DNA from: an uncultured Prevotellaceae bacterium
GTDB lineage: Bacteria; Bacteroidota; Bacteroidia; Bacteroidales; Bacteroidaceae
Length of the DNA: 64,000 bases
NCBI GenBank assembly: GCA_902790625.1
Contig: CADASP010000006.1
Span: forward strand, 1-64,000
Direction: 5' to 3'
A model generated the notes under the pieces. That model was given only the letters and a program-made list of their open reading frames with translations. It was not told the origin of the DNA and did not search any database. The stretch's first letter is position 1; each line of letters begins with the position of its first letter. The position numbers and the translations under genes are program-made. This document shows positions 40,444 to 49,710 of the stretch, in pieces.

Positions 40444-42618
40444 CTATTTCACTTTCATCGTAGCGGTGGAGCCTTGCTGCCACGGCGAGTACTGCACGCG
40501 GCCGCCCTTGACGCAGCCGATGCGGAGCGTGCGGGCTTTGTCCTGGCGCTTGCCCTCGGCGGCAGTCATCGTCACGGTGAGCTGGCGCTTCAGCAGCGTG
40601 GCCTCGAAGCGGCTGAGCAGGTAGTTGCCCCGGCGATAGGCGAAGCCGTCGCCATCGTCTTCGTAGAGCTGGCCGCTGGCCTTGCCGTCGGCATCGAGGC
40701 AGACGAGGAGGGTGAGCGAGTCGGTGCGCATCTCGGCGGTGCTCTGCGCCAGCTGGGCCATGGGGATGATGGAGCCGGGGCGCTGGCGCAGGATGGCCTG
40801 GTAGGGGTCGTCGTCGTGATACGACGACATACTGGACAGGCCGTTGATGACTTGCCACGAGCCGCCGTGGGGCTGAGCCACATGCTCTGCCCATCGGGGG
40901 ATGACCATCAGGTCGGCACCCAGCAGGAAGGCCTGCTCTTCGCCGCGCAGCGAGCGGTCCTTGGGGTCGGCCATAAACAGGGGGCGCATCACGGGCATGC
41001 CATCGACGCTGGCCTCGCGGAAAGCAGTGTAGATGTAGGGCATGAGGAGGTAGCGGCGCTCAATGGCGGTGCGACACACGTCGAGCACCTTGCCATCGAA
41101 GGCCCACGGCTCCTGGCCGACGCTGCCGTCGATGCTGTGGTTGCGCACAAAGGGGAAGAAGACACCCATAGCCGTCCACTGGGCGAGCAGGTCGGCGTTG
41201 CTGTTCTCGCAGAATCCGCCGATGTCGGGTCCACTGAAGGGCTGTCCTGAGAGTCCCAGCGTGAGCGACATAGGCACGCTGAGCTTCATCTGCTCCACCG
41301 AGGAGAGGTTGTCGCCAGTCCACGTGGCGGCATAGCGATGGCCACCCAGGAAATTGGAGCGCGAGAGGATGAAGGGACGCTTGTTGGGATTGGCCAACAG
41401 CAGGCCCTGCCTACTGGCGCGAACCATATTGAGTCCAAAGACGTTGTGGAAGCGGAGATGGGACGAGAGGGCTATTGTGCCCCCCTCGGGGGGCGAAAGG
41501 GGGGCTACTCCGTGCTGGTTGTCGATGGGCATGGTGCCGCCTGGGCCGCCGAAGACGGAGGGTTCGTTCATGTCGTTCCACACACCGTCGATGCCCGTGG
41601 CCATGTAGTCCTTGTAGAGCGTGGCCCACCATGTGCGCACCTCTTCGCGGGTGAAGTCGGGAAAATGGCAGGGGCCGGGCCACACATTGCCCACGTAGGG
41701 CTTGCCGTCGCGGTCGCGCACCCAGTAGTCGCCGGCGGTGCCTTGGTCGTCGACGAAATAGCCCTGCTCCACCTTCACGCCCGGGTCGATCATGTAGACA
41801 GTCTTGAAGTTGCGCTCGTGCAGATAATCGTTCAGCCCCTTGGGGTCGGGGAACTCTTGGGGATGGAAGGTGAAAATCTTATAGTTGTCCATGTAGTGGA
41901 TGTCCATCCAAATGACATCAGAGGGGATGCGATGCCGTCGCAGCAGGTCGGCAATCTCCTTCACGCGGCTGTCGGGGTGGTAGCTGAAGCGGCACTGCTG
42001 ATAGCCCAGCGACCACAGCGGCGGCAGCTCCATGTAGCCCGTCAAGTCGGCCAAGGTCTTCATGAGGGCCTGCGGACTGTTGCGCTCAATGATAATGACG
42101 CGGAAGGCGGGGCCTTCGCTGTCGAAGACAATCTCTCTGTCGGTGGTGGTGATGGTCTGCTTCCAGGTGTTGTCGGCAATGATGCCAAAGGCGGAGCCGT
42201 CGGGGCGCAAACCCATCACCCAGGGATGGCTTTGGTAGAGGTGCGACCCGCCATCGACGCCATAGGCCGGCGTGTCGATGTTCCACAGGCTGATGGTGCG
42301 TCCATTGCGACGCAGCGGACCCGTGACTTCGCCCGTGCCGTAGAGGTCGGCACCTTGTGGGGTACGGATGGTGGCAATGCTGTGGCCTTCGGCATTAGTG
42401 CTGAAGACGGGCACCAGGGCAGCCCCTGCTGTTGATGTCGGCAGGGTGGCCACTGTAGCCAGCTCGTTGACGAAGATGGGTGATGGCTGATGGGCGGCGG
42501 CCACATAGTCGTTGGGGTAGAACACGGCCACGTTGTCGGCCGTAACAAAAGCGGTCTGAGCCATCGCCACGGGGGCGATGGCCAGACAGCTACTGATAAT
42601 GACTTTCGTCAGAGTCAT
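40444..42618 (-). CDS. GH31 alpha-glucosidase-type enzyme
   Basis: A 724-residue secreted enzyme with a signal peptide ending AMAQ. The N-terminal beta-sandwich has LYGTGEVTGPLRRNG. The barrel has the nucleophile Asp349 in GVWNDMNEPSVF, the classical GH31 alpha-glucosidase motif, and the acid/base Asp436 in TWTGDNLSS. A C-terminal DUF5110-like sandwich (LYEDDGDGFAYRRGNYLLSRFEA) ends the protein. It releases alpha-glucose from oligosaccharide ends, probably in the periplasm. It differs clearly from the two WLDWQQ-type GH31 enzymes of this locus, so the three are unlikely to have the same specificity. It lies 22 bases after one GLUG gene and 46 bases before the other. Confidence 0.9.
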   Translation of the reverse strand: MTLTKVIISSCLAIAPVAMAQTAFVTADNVAVFYPNDYVAAAHQPSPIFVNELATVATLPTSTAGAALVPVFSTNAEGHSIATIRTPQGADLYGTGEVTGPLRRNGRTISLWNIDTPAYGVDGGSHLYQSHPWVMGLRPDGSAFGIIADNTWKQTITTTDREIVFDSEGPAFRVIIIERNSPQALMKTLADLTGYMELPPLWSLGYQQCRFSYHPDSRVKEIADLLRRHRIPSDVIWMDIHYMDNYKIFTFHPQEFPDPKGLNDYLHERNFKTVYMIDPGVKVEQGYFVDDQGTAGDYWVRDRDGKPYVGNVWPGPCHFPDFTREEVRTWWATLYKDYMATGIDGVWNDMNEPSVFGGPGGTMPIDNQHGVAPLSPPEGGTIALSSHLRFHNVFGLNMVRASRQGLLLANPNKRPFILSRSNFLGGHRYAATWTGDNLSSVEQMKLSVPMSLTLGLSGQPFSGPDIGGFCENSNADLLAQWTAMGVFFPFVRNHSIDGSVGQEPWAFDGKVLDVCRTAIERRYLLMPYIYTAFREASVDGMPVMRPLFMADPKDRSLRGEEQAFLLGADLMVIPRWAEHVAQPHGGSWQVINGLSSMSSYHDDDPYQAILRQRPGSIIPMAQLAQSTAEMRTDSLTLLVCLDADGKASGQLYEDDGDGFAYRRGNYLLSRFEATLLKRQLTVTMTAAEGKRQDKARTLRIGCVKGGRVQYSPWQQGSTATMKVK

Positions 42619-42640
42619 CCTTACAACAAAATTACTAACC

Positions 42641-45600
42641 TTACTTAACTAACTTTCGTGTGGTGCCATCGCTATGGCGTATGATGTAGATGCGATTCGA
42701 CGACATTGAGCTGACCTTGCGGCCCTGCAGGTCGAAGACGCGTTGAGCGTTGAACGTTGAACGTTGAACGTTGTTGATGTCTTGCGAGCCGTCGTTGACG
42801 TACTGTCCGTCTTTCAGGCTTACGATGCCGTGGGTGGCATCGAGCACGGGATGCTCGTCGGTGCCCAGCGTCTGATAGAACACGGTGGTGCCAGCGCCCT
42901 GGTTGAGGTCGTAGCAGAGCTTACCCGAAGCCAGGTCGTCGAACTCGGCGGCCTGCACCTGTGTGCCGCTCACCTCGAAGCAGTTGACGAAGCGGGAATC
43001 GCCGTCGCCGCCATTGTAGCGAGCGAAGGTGCGGATGCCGTCGACGGCCTCAGGCACCACGATGCCGCTGTTGTAGCAGTTCTGCACCACGAAGTTGTCG
43101 CCCAGCCAGCCAGAGATGCCGCCACACTCGCGCTGTCCCACGATGTCGCCGGTGTTGTAGCAGTTGATGATGTGCACGTCGGCCTGGCTCAGGTCGTTCA
43201 CGCCCAGGATGCCAGCGCCGTTGGCACCCTCGGCACCCACGTTGACCATGGCCTCGTTGCCGCAGTTCTCAATGGTGAGCACGCCCTTGCCCGTGGAAGC
43301 GCCCACGATGCCAGCCGACCAGCCCAAGGAGTAGATTTCGCAGGTGTTGTCGACCACCAAGTTCTTGATGGTGGAGCCAGCCTGAACGAAGCCGAAGAAT
43401 CCCTTATTGCCGCCCTGCACGTCGATGATCATGTTGCTCACCTTGTGGCCGTGGCCATCGAAGTAGCCGTAGAACGGGCGCTTCGTGTCGCGCATGATGG
43501 GGTTGCCCTCCTCGTTCAGCTCGCCCGTCTCCTCGTCGAAGCGGGTGCCGATGCCCTCGAAGCCAGCGGCGTTCTTCAGGTCCATATCCTCCACCATGTC
43601 GACGATGGTGTAGGCTGTCAGCTCACCACTGTTCACGGCATTGGCCAGTGCTATCAGCTGCTCCACGTTGCGGATGATGCGTGCGCCGCACTGCGTGCAG
43701 ATGTCGTTCTCATACTGGTGCTGGTCGCGCACCACCTCGCCCTCGGTGTTGCTGTAGGTCACGTCGGGCTTCATCGTGCCGTCGCAGTATTCGCCACCAT
43801 TGGCATACACCATGGCGTGGCTGCTGAAAGGCACGGGATAGGCATCCTGTCCCAGGTTCTGGCGCCAAGCGTCGTTGCCGGCACCCTTGTCGAGCAGATA
43901 GCAGAGTTCGCCCGTGGCCAGCGTCTCTCTTGACACCATCGTGGCATCCTCGTCGTAGAGCAGGATGTTGTCGGTGAAGAAGCAGTTCTTGCGGGTGTCA
44001 ACGTGGCGGGCTATCAGGGTGGAGTTGCCAGTGAGTATCATTTCGGTGGCTGCCACATAGCAGTTCTCGATGAGGGTTTCCACCGAGCCGTGGGCATAGC
44101 CGATGATGGCTGCGCTGCCCTCGCTGGCGGGAGCAATCATCGAGCCAATGAAAGCGCAGTTGCGGAAGGTGGCGTGCTCGTGGCACACGGCGAAGAAGCC
44201 GCCGTCGGTGGCGTCGCCCTCATAGCTGCCATTGATGTCGACATCGACGATGATGTTCTCGAAGGTGCTGGTGCCTCGGCTCACGAAGCCCAGGCCGCCG
44301 ATGAATCGCTCGGTGCTCTCGATGGCACCTTTCACCACGAGGTTGCGGATGCTGGCGTCGCGCACCACTTTGAAGAGGGCCACGCCGTCGTAGCTCACGT
44401 TGTAGTTGATGGTAATGGTATGTCCCTGACCATCGAAGATGCCTCCCTCGAAGGCCATCTTGTCGTCGTTCTCATTGGCCGAGTAGGGGTCGCCGCCAAT
44501 CATCACGTCCTGCCGGGTGTAGGAGGTGAAGTCGATGTCGGCACCTAAGCGAGCGTTCACATGCTTGTGACCGTGGTTGACGAGTGCAGCAAACCATGCC
44601 AGCTCGTCGGCGCTGCTCAGGGTGTAGTAGCCGTCGGTCAGGGGCAAGAAGTCGACATCCACCTCGCCGCATACGGTGCAGACACCATTGCTGAACTGGT
44701 GGGGGTCGCGGTTCGACTCATTCGAGTTGGAGAACGTAGTCTCGCCGCCCTTCGATGTGCCGTCGCAGTTCAGGTCGCCAACGGCATATACCACGCCGTG
44801 CGAAGCGAAGGGCACGGGGAAGGCATCGATGCCGATGGTCTGATACCAGATGACATTGGCCGACTGGTTGCCGTTGAGCTTATAGGCCACGCTGCCGTTC
44901 TCCAGGTCTATGGGGTTGTCGCTGATGGCATCGCCCTGTGCTCCATAGCTGTCGAAGTTGCCAGTGCCCTTGCCGTTGCCATTGCGCCACAGGTAGTTGT
45001 TGCCGTCGACACCCGACACCCATCCTGCGTTGTAGCAGTTGGTGATTTCGCTGTCGCGGTCGCCAACCCATCCGCAGAGGGCTGCGCTCTCATTGCCTCC
45101 GGCCACGCCGCCCACGTTGAAGCAGCGGATAAGCTTGATGCCGCACTGGCTACCCATGCTGACGCCGATGATGCCAGCGGCGTTCTGCTCCTGGGCACCC
45201 ACCATGCCGGCGTTGCCGCAGCACTCGAAGGTGACGATGCCGCCGCCGTTGGTACCGCCGGCGAAGGCACCCACGAAGCGCAAGCCGTTGACCTCGCAGA
45301 GGGCATCCATGACGAGGTTCTTGATGTAGGCACCGCCGTTGAGCACGCCGAAGAGACCCACATACTCCTGCTCGGGCAGGTTGATGAAGAGGTTGCTGAT
45401 GACATGCTCCTGTCCGTCGAATGTTCCCTTGTAGGGCATGGCGACGGAACCGATGGGCGTGAAGTCGGTGATGGTGGTCATGTCGAGGTCGGCGGTGACC
45501 ACGGCATTGGCCGACTGCTCGCCTGCTGCCACCACAGCCGAGAACTCAACGAGGTCCTGTGCGGTGGCAATCTGATAGACGCCGTTTTCTTGGTTCAGGG

Positions 45601-45667
45601 CCATGGCCCCGGTGCTTGACATTGCCCCCACAGCGCAGAGGAGGCCGATAAGTAGATTTTTCTTCAT
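42641..45667 (-). CDS. Secreted GLUG-repeat beta-helix protein, copy 2
   Basis: A 1008-residue paralogue of the protein at 37431-40397, with a signal peptide ending GAMA. It has the same block structure: FDGQEHVISNLFINLP, GAYIKNLVMDALC, and GLUG turns (GIIGVSMG, CYNTGDIVGQRECGGISGW). Blocks are separated by CxxC motifs (VCTVCGEVD near 44670, ICTQCGARI near 43690), each preceded by a DxHQF/Y. The tail VFDLQGRKVSSM, then YIIRHSDG, follows a heptamer array. The two copies frame the alpha-glucosidase gene in the operon, which suggests gene-pair duplication. The role is probably surface binding or scaffolding; no enzyme motif was found. Confidence 0.75.
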   Translation of the reverse strand: MKKNLLIGLLCAVGAMSSTGAMALNQENGVYQIATAQDLVEFSAVVAAGEQSANAVVTADLDMTTITDFTPIGSVAMPYKGTFDGQEHVISNLFINLPEQEYVGLFGVLNGGAYIKNLVMDALCEVNGLRFVGAFAGGTNGGGIVTFECCGNAGMVGAQEQNAAGIIGVSMGSQCGIKLIRCFNVGGVAGGNESAALCGWVGDRDSEITNCYNAGWVSGVDGNNYLWRNGNGKGTGNFDSYGAQGDAISDNPIDLENGSVAYKLNGNQSANVIWYQTIGIDAFPVPFASHGVVYAVGDLNCDGTSKGGETTFSNSNESNRDPHQFSNGVCTVCGEVDVDFLPLTDGYYTLSSADELAWFAALVNHGHKHVNARLGADIDFTSYTRQDVMIGGDPYSANENDDKMAFEGGIFDGQGHTITINYNVSYDGVALFKVVRDASIRNLVVKGAIESTERFIGGLGFVSRGTSTFENIIVDVDINGSYEGDATDGGFFAVCHEHATFRNCAFIGSMIAPASEGSAAIIGYAHGSVETLIENCYVAATEMILTGNSTLIARHVDTRKNCFFTDNILLYDEDATMVSRETLATGELCYLLDKGAGNDAWRQNLGQDAYPVPFSSHAMVYANGGEYCDGTMKPDVTYSNTEGEVVRDQHQYENDICTQCGARIIRNVEQLIALANAVNSGELTAYTIVDMVEDMDLKNAAGFEGIGTRFDEETGELNEEGNPIMRDTKRPFYGYFDGHGHKVSNMIIDVQGGNKGFFGFVQAGSTIKNLVVDNTCEIYSLGWSAGIVGASTGKGVLTIENCGNEAMVNVGAEGANGAGILGVNDLSQADVHIINCYNTGDIVGQRECGGISGWLGDNFVVQNCYNSGIVVPEAVDGIRTFARYNGGDGDSRFVNCFEVSGTQVQAAEFDDLASGKLCYDLNQGAGTTVFYQTLGTDEHPVLDATHGIVSLKDGQYVNDGSQDINNVQRSTFNAQRVFDLQGRKVSSMSSNRIYIIRHSDGTTRKLVK
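42739..42776 (-). repeat. Heptamer array (TTCAACG family) before the second GLUG-protein tail
   Basis: About five units (GTTGAAC on the + strand) encoding NNVQRSTFNAQR just before VFDLQGRK. Confidence 0.8.
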
Positions 45668-45733
45668 AGCTTTGATTGATTTATTTTTAATTTATGTTGT
45701 TGCGTTATTTCGTTATAATGCCATTCGATGGCG

Positions 45734-46453
45734 TCATTTCATTTCGGCCTTGACTGTTTCCTTCAGCACATCGACGGTGATGCGGTAGCGGCCTTCCTTG
45801 GTGATGGTCCACTTGGTGTCGGTGCCGCCACGGCGCAGACGGCTCTCGCTGAGGATGTCGGTGTCCTGCTTGTAGGGGTGCAGGCTCTTCGGCCCCCATC
45901 GGTCCTGCCCTTGGAACTTGAAGCTGCGCGACTCCTCCACGTCGGGATGGTTCTTCAGCTCGCCCTCCCATGTCCAGACGAAGGGGTTGTCGATGCTCTG
46001 CTGCATCAGCAGCATCTTTCCCTCGCACTTCCACCCCACCTCGGTGGCACCACCGGCGATGAACAGCTCGCCCCAGGGCTGCACCAGCTCGCCGCGCAGG
46101 GTGTGGTTGTCCATATCGACATGAAAGCTGTAGCGGTTCTCGCTCACCACCACCTGCCAGGCCTCGCCCGCAGTGGTGCTCTCTTGAAACACGGCGCCGC
46201 CGCTCACAATGTTGGCATCGGGCAGCGTGGGGTTGAGGTAGCGCGTGCCGTCGCTGGCATTGCGCTGTGTCTGCAAGCGCAGCTCGCCCACGCTGAGCGT
46301 GCCACAGTATTTGAACTCGCCGTCGGCCACCTGCTCCAGCTGCTGAGCGCCACCAGGCACGGCCGAGCCTACAGCCCACAGCTGCGACTGTGCTGCGGCA
46401 AAGCCACAGCTCATAAGAAACAATGCGACAAATAAGAACTTTTTCATATTCAC
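45734..46453 (-). CDS. SusE/SusF-like secreted glycan-binding protein, copy 2
   Basis: A 239-residue secreted protein and paralogue of 30631-31380: SQLWAVGSAVPGG aligns with DALWATGSAMAGK, then GELRLQT with GELKVMT, FVWTWEGELKNH with YVFTWEGWLGHF, and GRYRITVDVLKETV with GYYRITVDLFYETI. The signal peptide ends at AAAQ with no lipobox; MKKFLF at 46447 is an equally possible start. It is a two-module SusE/F-type binder that follows the GH31 gene by 8 bases. As with copy 1, its partner is a WLDWQQ-type GH31 enzyme, and enzyme plus binder may act on the same glycan outside the cell. Confidence 0.75.
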   Translation of the reverse strand: MNMKKFLFVALFLMSCGFAAAQSQLWAVGSAVPGGAQQLEQVADGEFKYCGTLSVGELRLQTQRNASDGTRYLNPTLPDANIVSGGAVFQESTTAGEAWQVVVSENRYSFHVDMDNHTLRGELVQPWGELFIAGGATEVGWKCEGKMLLMQQSIDNPFVWTWEGELKNHPDVEESRSFKFQGQDRWGPKSLHPYKQDTDILSESRLRRGGTDTKWTITKEGRYRITVDVLKETVKAEMK

Positions 46454-46461
46454 TTCATTTT

Positions 46462-48711
46462 CTATTTTTCAATACTGATGGTCGTCGGCTCGTTGCAGTC
46501 GGTGGTAGGCACGTAGACGGTGGCCACGCGGCGCTGCTCGTCGTAGTTCCACACGCCGTTGGCGCAGGGCTTCCCGTTGATGGACGCCTTCCGTGGACGG
46601 TCGGAGCCGATGAACTCCACGGTGTAGGCGCGCGCCTGCGGCATGCCCTTGAAGCTGCCTTTGCGTGGCTCGATGGTGAGCGTGTTGCCCTGGTGCTTCA
46701 TCACCGTTGTGGTGTATTCGCCATTCTTGTAGGCCTCGGTGTCGCCCTCGTCTTCATAGAGCGATGTCTGTCCGTCGGCACCCGGCACCACCTTCACGAT
46801 GAGGCGGTCGGGGCGCGTGTTCAGGTTGAGCATCGGCGGATTGTTGACGATGACGCTGCCAGCACGATAGAAATAGGGTATCTCCTGCTGGGTGTAGCTG
46901 TCGATGAAGGCGCGGTTGCCGTCCACCACCCTACCCCGGCACACGTCGTACCAGCGTCCTTCGGGCAGCCAGGTGCGGCGGGTGGCCTTGCCGTCGGCAC
47001 CCGACGGGGTGACCACGGGTGCCACGAGGATGTCGTCGCCAAACAGGTATTCATCTTCATAGAGATAGCTCTCGTTCTGCTCGGGCCACTCATAGTAGAG
47101 CGGGCGGCAGATGCTGACGCCAGTGTCGTAGGCCTGGCGGCAAGCGGTGTAGATGTAGGGCATGAGGGCGTAGCGCAGCTTCACCGTCTCGAGCAGCAGG
47201 GGGAAATTGTCGTACTTCCAGATGCGGCGCTCAATGCCCGGCCAGTTGGTGGCGTGGGTGCGGAAGATGGGGGTGAACACACCATACTGCATCCAGCGCA
47301 GATAAATCTCAGGATCGTTGTCGCCCGTCTGCTGGTGTCCGCCCAGGTCGTGGCCCCAGTAGCCGAAGCACACGTTCGAGGCGGTGGCGGTGAAATAGGG
47401 CTGCCAGGCCAGCGTGCCATAGGTGGTGAACGAGTCGCCCGAGAAGCCGATGGGATAGCGGTGGCTGCCCAGCCCGCCCCAGCGGTGGAAGATGAGGGGA
47501 CGGTGGTTGGGGCGGTTCAGGCGCATGTCGTTATAGAACACATGGTTGCACCAGAACGTCTCGCCCAGCCCGTCGACATACTTGCTGGTGAGGTTCTGCT
47601 GCCAGTCGAGCCACCAGAAGTCGACACCCTGCTGCTCGCGGGCGCGGATGATGCGGCGGAACATGTTGTGGTAGAACTTCTTGTCTGAGAGGTTCCAGGG
47701 CACCACCTTCTCGGTGGCGGGCAAGCCCATGTCGGTACGCAACTCCTGGAAGTAGTCCTCATCGTCGTCAACACCGTCGGCAGGGTGCAGGTTCAAGCTC
47801 ACCTTCAGCCCGTTGTGGTGCATCCAGTCGATGAGTCCCTCGGGGTCGGGGATGGCGGTGCGGTCCCATGTCCAGCCCGTCCAGCCCTGGGTGTGCCAGT
47901 CCATGTCGAAAATCATCACGTCCATGGGAATCTGGTTGCGCTTCACGTCGTTCACAATCTCCATAAACTCGTCGCTGGTGTAGCGCTGGTATTTGCTGTA
48001 CCAATAGCCAAGCACGTAGAGCGGTGGCATGGGCTGGCGGCCCGCAATCTTGATGTAGTCGCCCAGCGCCTTCTTGTACTGATGACCATAGCCCAAGAAA
48101 TACCAGTCGATGGCATGCTTGTCCACTGGCTCGGCCACCCACTCAATGCCATCCTGGTCTCCCTCGAAGGCGAAGGTGGTGCTGCCGTCGCCACGGCGTG
48201 TGAGCGGCGACTCGTCGATGATGGCCCAGCCGCTGCGCGAGAGCAGACCGTTCTCCAGCTCGGCGCGTTTGTTGTCGCCTATCTGTCCGTCGAGGGTGCG
48301 CGTGGTGCCCTTCAGGTTCAGTCCATCCTCTTTGCCAGGATACCACACCACGGGCCTACCGTTGAGCGTCATGCTGATGGAGAGCACGTCGGTGCCCTTG
48401 TGCGCCAGCGCCTCACCTATTTTATATTTCAGCGTGAGCGCCTCGGTCTTGATATACAGGTAGCCGCCTTTCTTCTCTTTGCTGAACTTCGGCACGGGCA
48501 GCCTACGGTTCACCACGGCGAAGGTGGCACGGTCTTCAAACTGCTCATCCTCGCTATATTGTATGCGAATCATTTCGGGTGTGAGCACGGTGAAGCGGGC
48601 TTTCCCAGCCTTCACCACAGCATCAGGATGAGCCACGGGGTTGTTCACCTGGGCCAGCAGCATCGGTGCGCAGCCCAGGAGAACGAGAAGCAACAGTTGT
48701 ATTCGTTTCAT
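46462..48711 (-). CDS. GH31 glycosidase of the WLDWQQ type
   Basis: A 749-residue secreted enzyme with signal peptide ending MLLAQ. The N-terminal beta-sandwich (30-220) has ARFTVLTPEMIRIQYS and YWYSKYQRY. The catalytic barrel has FDMDWHTQGWTGWTW, the nucleophile Asp369 in DFWWLDWQQ, the acid/base Asp426 in IGFSGD and the family mark YWGHDLGGH. The C-terminal part has LYEDEGDTEAYKNGEYTTT. Its GH31 region is closely similar to the C-terminal two thirds of the 1286-residue protein at 31377-35237, minus the SGNH and LamG domains. The WLDWQQ form differs from alpha-glucosidases (DMNEP), so alpha-xylosidase or alpha-galactosidase activity is equally possible. It is the first gene of a six-gene operon. 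Confidence 0.88.
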   Translation of the reverse strand: MKRIQLLLLVLLGCAPMLLAQVNNPVAHPDAVVKAGKARFTVLTPEMIRIQYSEDEQFEDRATFAVVNRRLPVPKFSKEKKGGYLYIKTEALTLKYKIGEALAHKGTDVLSISMTLNGRPVVWYPGKEDGLNLKGTTRTLDGQIGDNKRAELENGLLSRSGWAIIDESPLTRRGDGSTTFAFEGDQDGIEWVAEPVDKHAIDWYFLGYGHQYKKALGDYIKIAGRQPMPPLYVLGYWYSKYQRYTSDEFMEIVNDVKRNQIPMDVMIFDMDWHTQGWTGWTWDRTAIPDPEGLIDWMHHNGLKVSLNLHPADGVDDDEDYFQELRTDMGLPATEKVVPWNLSDKKFYHNMFRRIIRAREQQGVDFWWLDWQQNLTSKYVDGLGETFWCNHVFYNDMRLNRPNHRPLIFHRWGGLGSHRYPIGFSGDSFTTYGTLAWQPYFTATASNVCFGYWGHDLGGHQQTGDNDPEIYLRWMQYGVFTPIFRTHATNWPGIERRIWKYDNFPLLLETVKLRYALMPYIYTACRQAYDTGVSICRPLYYEWPEQNESYLYEDEYLFGDDILVAPVVTPSGADGKATRRTWLPEGRWYDVCRGRVVDGNRAFIDSYTQQEIPYFYRAGSVIVNNPPMLNLNTRPDRLIVKVVPGADGQTSLYEDEGDTEAYKNGEYTTTVMKHQGNTLTIEPRKGSFKGMPQARAYTVEFIGSDRPRKASINGKPCANGVWNYDEQRRVATVYVPTTDCNEPTTISIEK

Positions 48712-48763
48712 ATCAGCTTGTTTTGTTTCAGAGTCGGTGATTACTGCATTTGGTTTTCTGCTG

Positions 48764-48833
48764 CAAAGTTAAGCCTATTCCCTCGTATACGCACGTATTA
48801 TTGTGAATGTATAAGAAATATTGGCTTGATACA
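48764..48833 (-). promoter_or_regulatory. Promoter and operator of the GH31-GH27 operon
   Basis: On the - strand TAACTTTG (48764-48771), with ATACATT (48806-48812) ending exactly 34 bases upstream and its inverted partner TGTAT 16 bases beyond (halves 48808-48812 and 48829-48833). A CGTGCG 18 bases upstream of the -7 element is shared with the SusC promoter. Confidence 0.7.
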
Positions 48834-48975
48834 AACGTCAAGCGGCTGATAGATAGCTGGTTCGCGACGGCGCGGGCGGCGGTTTGTATCAATGGAATCA
48901 AGCAGCCGACATGCGCGGATGGACGCGGAACAGACCCCCTTCGAACCGATTGACATGGTTCTACGTGCGCTCATA

Positions 48976-49595
48976 CCGTTCGACCGTTCGGACAAATCTG
49001 CCGCCCGAACGGCACCTACCAAATGAACGCATGAATCCGGCTGAACGCACCCGCTCATTTGGATTTTGAAAAACAGGGAAAAAAGGTTTTTGAGTTGTTA
49101 CGAAATAGAACACCCGACACCTAACAATCGGAAAGAATGTCAAAATCTTTCAAAGAAAAATTTGTTCACGATTGCGAGGCATTCTAGCGCGAAAAAGGCC
49201 CGAAAGGGAGCATTGCTCAACCCTCGCCAGATAAAAAACCGGGGGGAAAAAGCCTGATTTTTGCACACACGCCATGGTTTTGTGCACGTTTTTAGCCCGT
49301 ATTTGGTGACTTTTCGCGGTTTTGTAAGCACGCCAAAAAATAAAAAGTCAACGCCAAATTTTTTTTTGGCGTTGACTTTTTAAAGCCAGCAATGCCCTTT
49401 TTTCGCCAAATCCAGCTCAACCCGTTGAATGACAATCATTTGGCAAACCCTCTCAAAACTCGAAAATTTTCGACCAAAAGTTTTCTCGCGCAGAATTTTT
49501 GAATTATGGAGGGGTTAAATGGCCGTTTTGTCAACATCTTTCACAAGACAAACGTCTCCCCATTCTGGCAGGTCTATTCCGATTTTGAACACAGG
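48976..49595 (-). repeat. Dispersed noncoding repeat, copy 2 (inverse of 2709-3384)
   Basis: The reverse complement matches 2709-3384 throughout except for the 67-bp insertion found only in copy 1. Here the central hairpin is perfect: AAAAAGTCAACGCC paired with GGCGTTGACTTTTT around an A/T run (about 49345-49383). No protein frame is kept between copies. The remaining gap on either side (48834-48975 and 49596-49652) shows nothing recognisable. Confidence 0.75.
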
Positions 49596-49652
49596 ATGCC
49601 CTATCTGACGTTCTCTTGAATCAAAGTTGCTAATAGTTACAGCCCCAACAAC

Positions 49653-49689
49653 CCACCCCCAACTCCTCCTTGGGGAGGGGTTGGGGGTG
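49653..49689. repeat. GC-rich palindrome downstream of the regulator gene
   Basis: ACCCCCAACTCCTCC pairs with GGGGAGGGGTTGGGGGT. It is a common type of Bacteroidetes intergenic palindrome, similar to that inside 2537-2637, and may also help end transcription of the regulator gene. Confidence 0.5.
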
Positions 49690-49710
49690 AGGCTATGGCG
49701 TGGCTGAGGC

